Assembly (NCBI RefSeq): GCF_027497255.1
Contig: NZ_CP114903.1
Coordinates: 3,658,001 to 3,722,000, forward strand
Origin: Micromonospora sp. WMMD882
GTDB lineage: Bacteria; Actinomycetota; Actinomycetes; Mycobacteriales; Micromonosporaceae
Direction: 5' to 3'
Length of the DNA stretch: 64,000 bases
In this document: one piece after another, positions 25,013-35,000 of the stretch
Numbering within the stretch: position 1 is the first letter of the stretch
Layout of the letters: every line of letters starts with the position of its first letter
Made by a program: the position numbers and the translations under genes
Notes under the pieces: model-generated
What the model was told of the DNA's origin: nothing
The model's input: the letters and a program-made list of their open reading frames with translations, nothing else
Database searches by the model: none

Positions 25013-25972
25013 TCAGCCGACCGGCTGGCGCGGGCGGGACGGGTCGACGACCTGGTCCGCCACGCTCTCGGCCCACGCCCGCGGGTCGTCGAAGTCGAGG
25101 AAGTCGCCGAGCCGGACCAGCTCGCCGACCGGGTCCGCCACCAGCTCCTCGTACGTCATGGTCAGCAGGTGCGCGGGCGGGTGGTCGGCCAGCGCCTGCT
25201 CGGTCTGGGCCGCCATGAACGCGCAGAGACCCAGGTAGCGGCGCAGGTCCTGGCCGCGCTCGCGCAACGCCTCGGCGGTCAGGTTCTCCGGCAGGTACGG
25301 CACCATCTCGGCGGGGACCTCGTCGCCCGGCTGCACCCGGAACGGGTCGATCCCGCAGCGGCCCAGGAACTCGATCCGGAGCTGGATCAACTGGAACGAG
25401 GAGTGCCGGCTCATCGACTTCGCGGTCGGCTCCCAGGCCCGGGTCAGGTAGACGATCTTCGCCTCCGGGAACCCCTTGATCAGGTACGGGGCGACGTGGC
25501 TGGACCCGCCGGAGCGCTCCACCCAGCGCTTGCGCCCGGTGAGTCGGGCCAGCAGGTCCAGGAAGCTCTGGTGGTGCCGGGCCACGCTCTGCTCCGGGAA
25601 GCCGGGCACCCGCTCGGCGAGCTGGTCGAACAGCGCGTCCGGGTCGTCGGCGACCTTGGACAGGGTGATCGCCAGGATCCGGGGCAGGTCGACCATCCGG
25701 TCACCCCACCGGCCGGTGGTCGGGTAGTGCAGCTCCTTCGGCGGCAGCCCGATCCGGAACAGGGTGGACAGCTCGGCCTTGGGGCTGGACAGCACCGCCC
25801 AGTACTCCGCCCCGCTGATCACCTCGGCGCTGCGCGCCCACGGCGCGACCGACATGAAGAACTCCTGGGCGGAGAGGGTGTCCCGCTCCTCCGCGATCAG
25901 GTCGGACAGGAGGGTCGACCCGCACCGTCCGCTGCTGATGATGATCGACCGGCCGGTGATCGGGGTGTCCAT
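25013..25972 (-). CDS. PAPS-dependent sulfotransferase
   Basis: A 319-residue sulfotransferase-family protein. The 5'-phosphosulfate loop is near the N-terminus (I-I-I-S-S-G-R-C-G-S-T-L-L-S-D-L). The 3'-phosphate element is I-V-Y-L-T-R-A-W-E-P-T-A-K-S-M-S-R-H (Arg and Ser as expected). A C-terminal L-T-M-T-Y-E-E-L-V-A-D-P motif is typical of the bacterial Sulfotransfer_1/3 family. It would transfer sulfate from PAPS to a hydroxyl of an acyl or polyketide product. ATG start with AGGAGGAG 6 nt upstream. It is 30 bp after the hydrolase gene. cysQ-cysD lie 5-7 kb downstream on the same strand. Confidence 0.85.
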   Translation of the reverse strand: MDTPITGRSIIISSGRCGSTLLSDLIAEERDTLSAQEFFMSVAPWARSAEVISGAEYWAVLSSPKAELSTLFRIGLPPKELHYPTTGRWGDRMVDLPRILAITLSKVADDPDALFDQLAERVPGFPEQSVARHHQSFLDLLARLTGRKRWVERSGGSSHVAPYLIKGFPEAKIVYLTRAWEPTAKSMSRHSSFQLIQLRIEFLGRCGIDPFRVQPGDEVPAEMVPYLPENLTAEALRERGQDLRRYLGLCAFMAAQTEQALADHPPAHLLTMTYEELVADPVGELVRLGDFLDFDDPRAWAESVADQVVDPSRPRQPVG

Positions 25973-26001
25973 GCCTGCTCCTCCTGCTATGTCTCGCGTG
26001 G

Positions 26002-26904
26002 TCATCGGGTGGTGGAGTGGTCGACGCCGAGCCCCTGCCCGACGGGGTCCGCGCCTTCGTCGTGGCGGCCGTCCGGCACCGGCAGACCACACTCGGCGGC
26101 CAACCAGTGGAAGACGTGCCGACGTACCCGGTCGGGCTGGTCGATCAGGACGGTGTGCTTCTCCTCCGGGAAAACGACCGTCCGCGCCCGGGGTAGCAGC
26201 GACCGGGTGGTCGGGGCCAGCTCGACCACGGCGGACCGGCCCCCGTAGAGGCAGAGCACCGGGCAGGTGAGGGCGGACAACCGGTCCACCGACGGCAGCC
26301 GGCTCGCCGGCAGCTCCTCGGCGAGGCTGGTGGTGGTCAGCATCTGGCTGGTCTCGGCGGCCCGGCGGCCCGCGATCCGGCCCCGCCGCGCGCCGATCTC
26401 GGCCACCGCGCCCTCCTGCGGAAGCCGGGCCGCCACCCGGGCGAGCCGCTCCCGCACCCGCACCATCCACTCCTGGACCGGCGGGGCGGACTCGACGGCC
26501 ACGATGCCGACGACCCGCTCCGGGTGCCGGGCCGCGTAACCGAAGGCGATCGTGCCGCCGAACGAGTTGCCCAGCAGCAGCACCGGCCCGGTGACGGCCA
26601 GCTCGTCGAGCAGCGCCGCCAGGTCGTCGACGAAGTCGTCGAGGGCGTACCCGCGGGCCGGCCGCTCGCTGCGGCCGTGCCCACGCAGGTCGTACAGGAC
26701 CACCGGGAACCCCGCCCCGGCCAGCGGCTCGGCCAGGGTGAAGTACCAGCTCGCCATGGTGTCCGAGGCCATGCCGTGGATCAGCACGGCGGTCGGCAGC
26801 CCGCCGGCGGCGCCGGCCGGCGGCGGGGCCGGGTCGGCCGCCGCCACCGCCGGGTCGAGCCGCTGCACGTGCAGCGTGATCCCGTTCGCCTGGAGCATGG
26901 TCAC
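26002..26904 (-). CDS. Alpha/beta hydrolase, possible trans-acting thioesterase
   Basis: A 300-residue alpha/beta hydrolase. It has the oxyanion V-L-I-H-G-M-A-S-D, R-G-H-G-R-S-E-R, the nucleophile elbow L-L-G-N-S-F-G-G-T, and a late E-E-K-H-T-V-L catalytic His. It overlaps the ACP gene by ATGA and precedes the sulfotransferase gene, so it is tightly coupled to the synthase. Neither giant synthase has a terminal thioesterase, and this protein is the obvious candidate to release the product from an ACP. An ester hydrolase tailoring role is the alternative. The C-terminus is Asp/His-rich. Confidence 0.82.
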   Translation of the reverse strand: MTMLQANGITLHVQRLDPAVAAADPAPPPAGAAGGLPTAVLIHGMASDTMASWYFTLAEPLAGAGFPVVLYDLRGHGRSERPARGYALDDFVDDLAALLDELAVTGPVLLLGNSFGGTIAFGYAARHPERVVGIVAVESAPPVQEWMVRVRERLARVAARLPQEGAVAEIGARRGRIAGRRAAETSQMLTTTSLAEELPASRLPSVDRLSALTCPVLCLYGGRSAVVELAPTTRSLLPRARTVVFPEEKHTVLIDQPDRVRRHVFHWLAAECGLPVPDGRHDEGADPVGQGLGVDHSTTR

Positions 26905-27215
26905 CGGGCGGCCACCTCGACCGGGCCCGACGCCTTCGCGTCCACCGCGTCCGCGATGTGCGTGACCAGTTGCCCGACGGTCAGGTCACCGACGGTCTCC
27001 AGGTCCAGCTTGGCGACGAAGTGGGCGAAGTTGACGCTGTCGCCGTACCGGGTCTGGAGCCGGCCGGCGAGGGAGACCACGTCGATGCTCTCCATCCCGA
27101 GCTCGTCCCGGAAGGTGGTGTCCATGGTGATCTCCTGGTCGGCCACGAAGTCACCGAGCACGGCCTGGATCATCTTCGTGATGTCGGCGAGGACCTTGGC
27201 CTGGGTCTCGGACAT
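26901..27215 (-). CDS. Discrete acyl carrier protein
   Basis: A 104-residue ACP. The phosphopantetheine site is in D-E-L-G-M-E-S-I-D-V-V-S-L (Ser near residue 43). The surrounding helices (V-L-A-D-I-T-K-M-I-Q-A-V-L and V-G-D-L-T-V-G-Q-L-V-T-H-I) are complete. It differs from the triple ACPs of the large synthase (D-L-S-I-D-S-I-K-R), so it probably has a separate role, such as loading a starter or carrying a finished chain for the coupled hydrolase or sulfotransferase. ATG at 27215 with AAAAGGAG 6 nt upstream. The gap to the upstream synthase gene is 65 bp. Confidence 0.92.
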   Translation of the reverse strand: MSETQAKVLADITKMIQAVLGDFVADQEITMDTTFRDELGMESIDVVSLAGRLQTRYGDSVNFAHFVAKLDLETVGDLTVGQLVTHIADAVDAKASGPVEVAAR

Positions 27216-27280
27216 GGTTGCTCCTTTTCGTCGGGCAGATCGGCTGAGCGGGGCTGGCGGGTCCGGGACCCGCCAGCGGG

Positions 27281-30200
27281 TCACGAACGGGCGTCACCGG
27301 GCGCGGTGGCGGGCTCCGGGCCCCAGGTCCAGGCAACGACGTACCGGCGCTTCGGCAGGTCGTCCGGGTTGTCGACGGCGCGGTGCCCGACCTGGTAGGT
27401 GCGCCCGGCCACCTCGACGGTCAACGCGTCGTCGGTGGCCGCGCGGACCCGGATCGGGCGGTCGCCGCCGGCCGGTCCGACCCCCTCGGCCTTGCCGACC
27501 GCCTCCCGGGCGGCCCGGAACCGGGTCGACCAGAGCTGCCGGGCCGCCGGGTCCGTGCCGGCCAGCGACGCCAGCAGCGCGGTCTCGGTCGGGTCGAGCA
27601 CGAGGCCCGCCGGCAGGTCGCCCAGCTCGGCGACGTCGATGCCGACGCCCGGCCCGCCGATCGGCACGCCCGGAATACGCGGCTTCGCGATGGCCACGCC
27701 GACCTCCTGGCAGCGCGCCAGCGACACGTCGCAGTCACGCATGCCCCGGCCCTCCCGGGCCCGCACGTACGGACGGCCGTCCGGGTCGTTGCCCACGGTC
27801 AGCTCGATCGGGTAGATGTCGGTGTGCCCGTCCTCCCAGAGGCGGGCCCGGACGGCGTCCTTGGCCGCGATCCGGCCGAGCATCCACTGCTTACGGGTCT
27901 TCGCCGGCTGCTTCTCGTACTCGGCGTTGGCGGCGCCGCCGAGGATCCCGCGCGCGGCCATGCCCCGGGTGACCAGGTCGGTCCAGCAGTCGAAGGCCAT
28001 CGTCCAGCCCTCCGGCTGGAACAGCGACATCGGGTACTTCTCCGGGAACCGCTCCGCGATCCGGGCCTGCGGGTGGCTGTCGAACCGCCGGTCCACCGCG
28101 CCGTTGATCTGCGCCCACACCCGGCCCTGGTAGCTGAGCTGGGTGTCCGCGATGAGCTGCCCGTCGTCGATGGACCGGACCCGGGCGACGCACTCGAACG
28201 CCCGACCGGGCGGCGGGGGCGGGCCGAAGAACTCGACGTGCCGCAGGCCGACCGGCAGCGCCACCGTCCGTACCGGCTGGGTGGTGATCAGCCAGTTGCC
28301 GATCACCTGGAGCGCGTTGTCCAGCAGCGCGCCGGGCGGCACCGGCGCGGTGACCTCGCCCCGCACGTGCATGTCGCCGATCGCGTGGATCCTGGTGACC
28401 CCCTGGAACTGGGGCCCGTGGAACATCAGTCGTTCCGCGTACATCTGGTCGGCGGGCAGGGTGGTGGGACGCTCGGTCGCCGGGTCGTGCGTCCAGGGTC
28501 GCTCGGTGGGCGTCGGGTACGCCGCGGCCATCTCCACGGTGGCCCGGGCGTACGTGCCGATCGCGCAGGTGTACCGGTTGGCGCCGGCCTCCCGGACGGT
28601 GATCACGACGTCCTGGGCCGGCTCGGCGATCAGCCACCTGTTGAACTTGGCGTCGTGCACCGCGATCACCCGCTGGCCGGGCAGGACCTGCTCGGCGGCG
28701 TCCATCATGTGCTGGACCAGGGCGGTCGCCGGCACCACCGGCCACCGGTCCTCCACGTTCGGCCAGTCGTCCGGCTGCACGAAGAAGCAGTGGTCGATCA
28801 GGTACGGCATGGTCTCCATGGAGACCCGCAGGGTGACCCGTCCGACCTCCCGGGCCGGCGCGACGGCCGGCCGGGCGGGCGACCCGGCGACCCGCGCGGC
28901 CGGAGCCGGCTGGGCCGGCGGGGTCTGCCGGGCCGGCGGGGTCGCGGGACGCGCGGCGGCCGGAGTCGGCGGGACGGTCCGGGTCGGCGGGGTCACCGGC
29001 CGGGCGGCGGGGGACGCCGGGCGGGTCGGGGTGGCCGCCGGCCGGGCGGCCGGCGGGGTCACCGGGCGGGCGCCCGGCGCCGGCGGGACGGGCGGACGCT
29101 GCCGGGCCGGCGCGGCGGGGCCACCGGCGGCGGCCAGCACGTTGGCCGTGCCCTGGGCGGTGTCCCGGAGCAGGGCGGCGAGCTCGGCCGCCGCCCGGGA
29201 GTGCCCGGCGAGCTGCTGCAACGCGGCCGCCGCCGCGCCGGTCTCCCCGGTCGCCGGGGAAGCCGCCGGGCGGACACCGGCCGACGCGGTCGGCGCGGTC
29301 GCCGGGAGTCCGTCGCCCGCCGCCGAGACACCCAGCAGGCCGGCCACGTCGTCGCCGAGCCGGACCAGCGGCCCGCCCAGGTCGAGCTTGAGGGTCGGGC
29401 CCCGCTTGCCGGTGCCCACCGTGCTCGTCGGCTTCGCCGGCCGACCGGTCGGGGCGTCCAGCACCCGCAGGTCCGGCGCGCCGCCCTCGACCCAGAGCGC
29501 GGTCGCCACCCGGCGGAGCTGGTTGAGCCCGCCCCGGTGCGCCACGTTGACCGGAACGGCCAGGTGGTCCCGGCCGCGCAGGTTGTCGTCGATCAGCGAG
29601 GCGAGCTGCCCCGCGCCGACCTGGAGGAAGACCCGGAAACCGGCGTCGTACATGTTGGCGACGGTCTGCCGGAACCACACCGGCTCCATCATGTGCCGGA
29701 TGAACAGGGTCCGGATCTCGTCGGCGTCGTCGGGGAACGGCCCGGCCAGGGTGCCCGACCAGGCCGGAAGCTGACCCGGCCGGACCTTCAGCCGGCCCAG
29801 CGCCGCGCCGATCGAGCGGAGACCGTCACCGAAGATCGGCGTGTGGAACGCCGACTCGAAGGGCAGCTTCTGGCAGAACACGTTCCGCCCGCGCAGCACG
29901 TCCACCAGCCTGTCGATTTCCGACTCCGGCCCGTTGACCACGCACTGCTGCGGCGCGTTGTCGTGCGAGAGCACCACGCCGGGGAAGTCCGCCAGCAGCG
30001 GCGTGACCTGGTCGGCGGCGGTGGCGACGGCGGCGAACACGTACCCGGTGATCTTCACCGACTCGGCGCTGAACATGGTGAGGAACTCGTCCATGCTGGC
30101 CCCGTCGGCCTGGCCGCTCACCGCGGCGGCCGTCCACTCGCCGATGCTGTGCCCGGCGACCGCGTCCGGCGTGACGCCCATCCGGCCCAACGCCTCGTGC

Positions 30201-32095
30201 AGGAGCTTGCCGACCTCGATCAGGCCGGCGCCGTGCTGCCCGAGGTCCGCCATCGACCAGGGCCGGTCCGGCAGGCCGAAGTGGGCGGACAGGTCGCTGG
30301 TCCGCGGCGAGAACTCCGCCTCCAGGCCGGGGAAGACCGAGATGAGCTTGCCGCCGCCGGTCAGCAGCGGATCCGGGGTGAACCAGATGTCCCGGCCGCC
30401 GCGCCACGCCTGCCCCCGGGCCACCGTCTTGCGGGCCACGGTGAGCAGCTTGGCGCTGGGGTTGACGATGCCCAGCCGGACCCGTTCGGCGGCGGTCACC
30501 GGGCCGGGCCCGGCCTGGGCCCGTTCCGTGCCGAGCCGGCGGACCGTCGCGTCGTCGGCCGCCAACGCCTCGGCCAGCGCGGCCGGGGTCGGCGCGGCCA
30601 ACCAGAGCACCTGGTCCGGCTCGTCCACCACGACCTTCCCGCCGGCCGCCGTGACCAGGCCGGTGGTGGGCAGCGCCACAGCCGGCTGGTCGGGCGTCTG
30701 CTCGACGATCACGTGCGCGTTGATCCCGCCGAAGCCGAACGCGTTCACCGCGCCCCGACGTGGACCGTCGCTCTCCCACGGTCGGGCCTCGGTGATCGGC
30801 GCGAACCGGGTGCCGGCCATCTCCGCGCGCGGGTTGTCGCAGTGCAGGGTGGGCAGCAGCGTGCCCCGGTGGATAGCCAGCACCGTCTTGATCAGGCCGG
30901 CCGAGCCGGCCGCCGGCATGGTGTGCCCGATCATCGACTTCACCGAGCCGATCACCGGCTTCGGCCCGCCCCGGTACGCCCCGAAGGTCTGCCCGACGGT
31001 GGTCAGCTCGGCGGCGTCACCGGTGGGGGTGCCGGTGCCGTGCGCCTCCAGCATGCCCACCGCGTCCGGCGCGGTCGGGTCCAGCCCGGCCGCCTCCCAG
31101 GCGCGCTGGATGGCGAGCACCTGACCGGAGACGGCCGGGTTGAACATGCTCGCCGACTTGCCGTCGCTGGAGACCCCGCTGCCCCGGATCACCGCGTACA
31201 CCCGGTCGCCGTCGCGCAGCGCGTCGGCGTACCGCTTCAGCACCACGATGCCGGTGCCCTCGCCGATCAGCAGCCCGTCGGCGCCCGCGTCGAACGGCCG
31301 GGACTCGCCCCGCCGGGACAGCGCCCGGAGCTGGCTGAACACCGACCAGAAGCTGATGTCGTGCACGTGGTGCACGCCACCGGCCAGCACCGCGTCCAAC
31401 CGGCCGTTCTGCAACTCGGTGATGCCCTGGTCGACGGCGATCAGCGAGGAGGCGCACGCCGCGTCCAGCGTGTACGCCGGGCCACGCAGGTTGAGCCGGT
31501 TCGCCACCCGGGAGGCGGCCAGGTTCGGCACCAGGCCGATCGTCCCCTCCGGCTGGTACGGGCCGAGCCGCTCGTCGAACTTCTTACGGAGCATCTCCAG
31601 CCGGGCCGGGTCGACGTCCGGGACCAGCTCCCGCAGGATCGAGATGACCTGGCTGGACATCCGGACCCGCTGCGCGTACCGGGCCTGGGCGGGGCTGAGG
31701 ATGCCGCCCCGGCCCAGGATCACCCCGACCCGCTCGCCCGGGGGCAGCCTGTCCGGCCCGCCCGCGTCGTCGATCGCCTTCGCGGCCACTTCGAGAGTGA
31801 TGAGCTGGTCCGGCTCGATCTCGTGGACCGAGGTGGGCATCACGCCGAACTTCAACGGCTCGAAGGTGGCGTACTCGTCCACGAAGCCGCCCCGCCGGCA
31901 GTACATCCGGTCCGGCCGGTGGGCCTGCTCGGGGTCGTAGAACTCGTCGTCCCAGCGGTGCTCCGGGACGTCGGTGATCGCGTCCACGCCGTTGACCAGG
32001 TTGCGCCAGTAGCTCTCCAGGTCGGCGGCCCCCGGCATGAGCGCGGCCATGCCGACGATCGCGATCCGCCGGTCCGGCGTCGTCACGGCGGTCAC
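27281..32095 (-). CDS. Iterative PKS/Pfa-like synthase, KS-AT-DH-PPTase
   Basis: A 1604-residue multienzyme. KS is at residues 8-430, with D-A-A-C-A-S-S (Cys214), E-A-H-G-T-G-T and I-G-H-T; the triad is intact, so it is not a chain-length-factor-type KS. AT is at about 560-880, with G-H-S-I-G-E-W (Ser650) and S-A-F-H-T, malonyl-like. A Pro/Ala-rich linker spans about 1000-1085. A product-template-like dehydratase follows, with L-I-D-H-C-F-F (His1102) and L-L-D-N-A-L-Q (Asp1259). The C-terminal Sfp-type phosphopantetheinyl transferase covers about 1370-1575 (G-I-D-V-A-E-L, R-E-A-V-G-K-A-E-G), but Leu1459 replaces the usual S-H-S histidine. There is no ACP. GTG start overlaps the previous stop (GTGA), which couples it to the partner synthase. 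Confidence 0.88.
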   Translation of the reverse strand: MTAVTTPDRRIAIVGMAALMPGAADLESYWRNLVNGVDAITDVPEHRWDDEFYDPEQAHRPDRMYCRRGGFVDEYATFEPLKFGVMPTSVHEIEPDQLITLEVAAKAIDDAGGPDRLPPGERVGVILGRGGILSPAQARYAQRVRMSSQVISILRELVPDVDPARLEMLRKKFDERLGPYQPEGTIGLVPNLAASRVANRLNLRGPAYTLDAACASSLIAVDQGITELQNGRLDAVLAGGVHHVHDISFWSVFSQLRALSRRGESRPFDAGADGLLIGEGTGIVVLKRYADALRDGDRVYAVIRGSGVSSDGKSASMFNPAVSGQVLAIQRAWEAAGLDPTAPDAVGMLEAHGTGTPTGDAAELTTVGQTFGAYRGGPKPVIGSVKSMIGHTMPAAGSAGLIKTVLAIHRGTLLPTLHCDNPRAEMAGTRFAPITEARPWESDGPRRGAVNAFGFGGINAHVIVEQTPDQPAVALPTTGLVTAAGGKVVVDEPDQVLWLAAPTPAALAEALAADDATVRRLGTERAQAGPGPVTAAERVRLGIVNPSAKLLTVARKTVARGQAWRGGRDIWFTPDPLLTGGGKLISVFPGLEAEFSPRTSDLSAHFGLPDRPWSMADLGQHGAGLIEVGKLLHEALGRMGVTPDAVAGHSIGEWTAAAVSGQADGASMDEFLTMFSAESVKITGYVFAAVATAADQVTPLLADFPGVVLSHDNAPQQCVVNGPESEIDRLVDVLRGRNVFCQKLPFESAFHTPIFGDGLRSIGAALGRLKVRPGQLPAWSGTLAGPFPDDADEIRTLFIRHMMEPVWFRQTVANMYDAGFRVFLQVGAGQLASLIDDNLRGRDHLAVPVNVAHRGGLNQLRRVATALWVEGGAPDLRVLDAPTGRPAKPTSTVGTGKRGPTLKLDLGGPLVRLGDDVAGLLGVSAAGDGLPATAPTASAGVRPAASPATGETGAAAAALQQLAGHSRAAAELAALLRDTAQGTANVLAAAGGPAAPARQRPPVPPAPGARPVTPPAARPAATPTRPASPAARPVTPPTRTVPPTPAAARPATPPARQTPPAQPAPAARVAGSPARPAVAPAREVGRVTLRVSMETMPYLIDHCFFVQPDDWPNVEDRWPVVPATALVQHMMDAAEQVLPGQRVIAVHDAKFNRWLIAEPAQDVVITVREAGANRYTCAIGTYARATVEMAAAYPTPTERPWTHDPATERPTTLPADQMYAERLMFHGPQFQGVTRIHAIGDMHVRGEVTAPVPPGALLDNALQVIGNWLITTQPVRTVALPVGLRHVEFFGPPPPPGRAFECVARVRSIDDGQLIADTQLSYQGRVWAQINGAVDRRFDSHPQARIAERFPEKYPMSLFQPEGWTMAFDCWTDLVTRGMAARGILGGAANAEYEKQPAKTRKQWMLGRIAAKDAVRARLWEDGHTDIYPIELTVGNDPDGRPYVRAREGRGMRDCDVSLARCQEVGVAIAKPRIPGVPIGGPGVGIDVAELGDLPAGLVLDPTETALLASLAGTDPAARQLWSTRFRAAREAVGKAEGVGPAGGDRPIRVRAATDDALTVEVAGRTYQVGHRAVDNPDDLPKRRYVVAWTWGPEPATAPGDARS

Positions 32096-35000
32096 CAGCC
32101 CGACGCGGTGTAGACGACCGAGGTGTCGCTCGGGTCGGCCCAGGCCAGCTCGCGGAGCAGGCTCAGCGCGCCCTCCTCCGGGTCGATCAGGCCGATGCCG
32201 CGGCGGGCGTACTCCCGGCTCAGCTCGGCGGTGACCATGCCGCCGTGGCCGGCGCCCGGCGCCCACGGGCCCCAGTGCACGGTCAGGCAGCGGATCCCGG
32301 TGCTGGTGGACCAGCGGGTGCCGATGGTGTCCAGCGCGTCGTTGGCGGCGGCGTAGTCGGCCTGGCCACGGTTGCCGTAGGCGGCGGCGATGCTGCCGAA
32401 GAAGACCACGAACTTCGGCTGGTCGGGCAGCTCGTCCAGGCCGGCGAGGACCGCGCGGGCCCCGTTGACCTTGACGTCGAAGACCCGGGTGAAGGACGCC
32501 GGGTCCTTCTCCGCGATCAGCTTGTCCTCGATGATGCCGGCCGCGTAGACCACCCCGTCGAGGCGGCCGTGCTGCCGGTGGATGTCGGCCAGCAGCGCCT
32601 TCGTCGCGTCGGCGTCCCGCACGTCGAGGGTGTGGTAGCGCACCTCGCCGCCGAGTTCGGTCAGCTCGGCGATGGTCGCCTCGACCTCCCGTCCGGCCAT
32701 GATCGCCGACGCCCGGCGCTCGATCTCCGCCGGGGCGCGCAGGCCCTGCTTCACCAGGGCGGCCCGCAGCGCGGTCTTGTCCCCGGCGGCGGCCAGCGCC
32801 GCGTCCTCCGGGCCCTCCGGCCGGGGGGTACGGCCGACCAGCTCGATCTTGCAGCGGCCGGCGGAGGCGAGGGTACGGGCGAACCAGGGGGTGATGCCCC
32901 GGGCCCCGCCGATCAGCACCACCACCGAGTCGTGGCTGAGGCCCAGCGCGGCCACCTCGGACGCGCCCTCACCGGCCGGGCCGGCGCCCCGCGAGGCGAG
33001 CGCGCCCAGGTCCACCGGGACCAGGTCGGCGACGTACCGCTCGTCGCCGCGCCGGGCGACGACCGGGGGCTTCTCCTCCCCGGTGGTCAGCAGCTCCTCG
33101 AAGATCTGCCGGGCCAGCGCCTCGGCCTCGGCCGTCGGGTCCACCTCGACGAAGCGGGCGGTCAGCTCGGGGTACTCGCGGGCGATGGTGCGGAACAGGC
33201 CGGGCATGCCGTCGGCGGTGCCGCCAGCGGTCGGCGCGCCCGCCCCGAGCAGCCAGCGCGGGTTGGTCGCCAACACCCGCTGGACCAGCGGGAACACCGA
33301 CGGCAGCAGCGGCCCGTCGGTCCGGGTGAGGCCGTCGAGCAGGAGGAACCCGTCGAAGCCCTGGTCGGCCTGCTCGCTGTCGAGGACGCCGAGCTGGCCG
33401 CCGGCGCCGTGCTCACCGAGCAGCTCGGCCAGGTACGCCCCGACCGCGCCGCCGCCGGTGATCAGGAACTGCCGGCCGGCGAGGACCTCGGCCGGGTCGG
33501 CGAGCGGCACGGTCCGCGCCGACTCGCGGGGCACCAGCCGCTTCGGCGGAATGCCGACGTTGGTGGTCTCCTCGGCGGGCGCGGCGGTCTCCACCGGGGC
33601 GGCGGTCTCCACCGGGGCCGGGGCGGCCGGGGCGTTCATCTTCTCGTCCAGCCAGGTCACCATCGCCCGGACGGTGCGCGCCTTGACCAGATCCTCCAGC
33701 TCCGACTCGTCACCCTCCACCGCGAGCTGCAACCGCGACGCCACCTCACCGGCCACCTCGGCCCGCTTGATCGAGTCGATCGACAGATCCGCCTCCAGAT
33801 CCAGATCCAACTCGATCAGATCCACCGGATAACCCGTCCGCTCACTGATCACCGCCAGGATCGCCTCCTGGAACTCGGCGACGGTCGCGCCACCGACCGG
33901 GGCGGCTGCCGGAGCGGCGTACACCGGGGGCGCGAAGGCCGGCGCGGCGGCGACTGCCGCCGGAGCGCCCATCTTCAGCTCCAGCCAGGTCACCATGGCC
34001 CGGACGGTGCGCGCCTTGACCAGATCCTCCAGCTCCGACTCGTCACCCTCCACCGCGAGCTGCAACCGCGACGCCACCTCACCCGCGACCTCGGCCCGCT
34101 TGATCGAGTCGATCGACAGATCCGCCTCCAGATCCAGATCCAACTCGATCAGATCCACCGGATAACCCGTCCGCTCACTGATCACCGCCAGGATCGCCTC
34201 CTGGAACTCGGCGACGGTCGCGCCACCGACCGGGGCGGCTGCCGGAGCGGCGTACACCGGGGGCGCGAAGGCCGGCGCGGCGGCGACTGCCGCCGGAGCG
34301 CCCATCTTCAGCTCCAGCCAGGTCACCATGGCCCGGACGGTGCGCGCCTTGACCAGATCCTCCAGCTCCGACTCGTCACCCTCCACCGCGAGCTGCAACC
34401 GCGACGCCACCTCACCCGCGACCTCGGCCCGCTTGATCGAGTCGATCGACAGATCCGCCTCCAGATCCAGATCCAACTCGATCAGATCCACCGGATAACC
34501 CGTCCGCTCACTGATCACCGCCAGGATCGCCTCCTGGAACTCCGCCATCGACGGACCCGCCGGAGCCGCGACCGGCGCGGGCGGGGCCACCGGCGCGGCG
34601 AACGCCGGCGCCGGGGCGAGCGTGGTCGTCGCGGCGAGCGCGCCGCCGCCGTTCGCCGACCCGCCGTTGGGGACGCCGACCATCGCCGGGACCGGCTCGG
34701 CCACCGGCAGGACGTCCGTCGGGTAGGTGTCCACCGGCGGCACGGCCAGCGGCGCGGTCGCCGAGCCGTTGGGGTACCCGTCGGTCCGCTGCGGCTCGGC
34801 CGGCTGCCAGACCAGGCGTCCGCCGCCGCTGCCGCCGTCACCGAGGAAGGCGAGCATGATGTCCCGCTGCGAGGCGATCATGTCCCGGGTGGTGCGCAGG
34901 AACTCGCTGAGCAGCTCGCTGCGACCGTCGTGGATCACGTGCTGGACGGGGGCGGGGGCGACGGGGGCGGGGGCGGGTGTGCCGTTCGAGGGACTCATCG

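Noticed and set aside
30900..32095. KS of the second synthase as a chain-length factor
   Set aside because: Cys214 and both His-containing motifs are present, so it is a catalytically complete KS.
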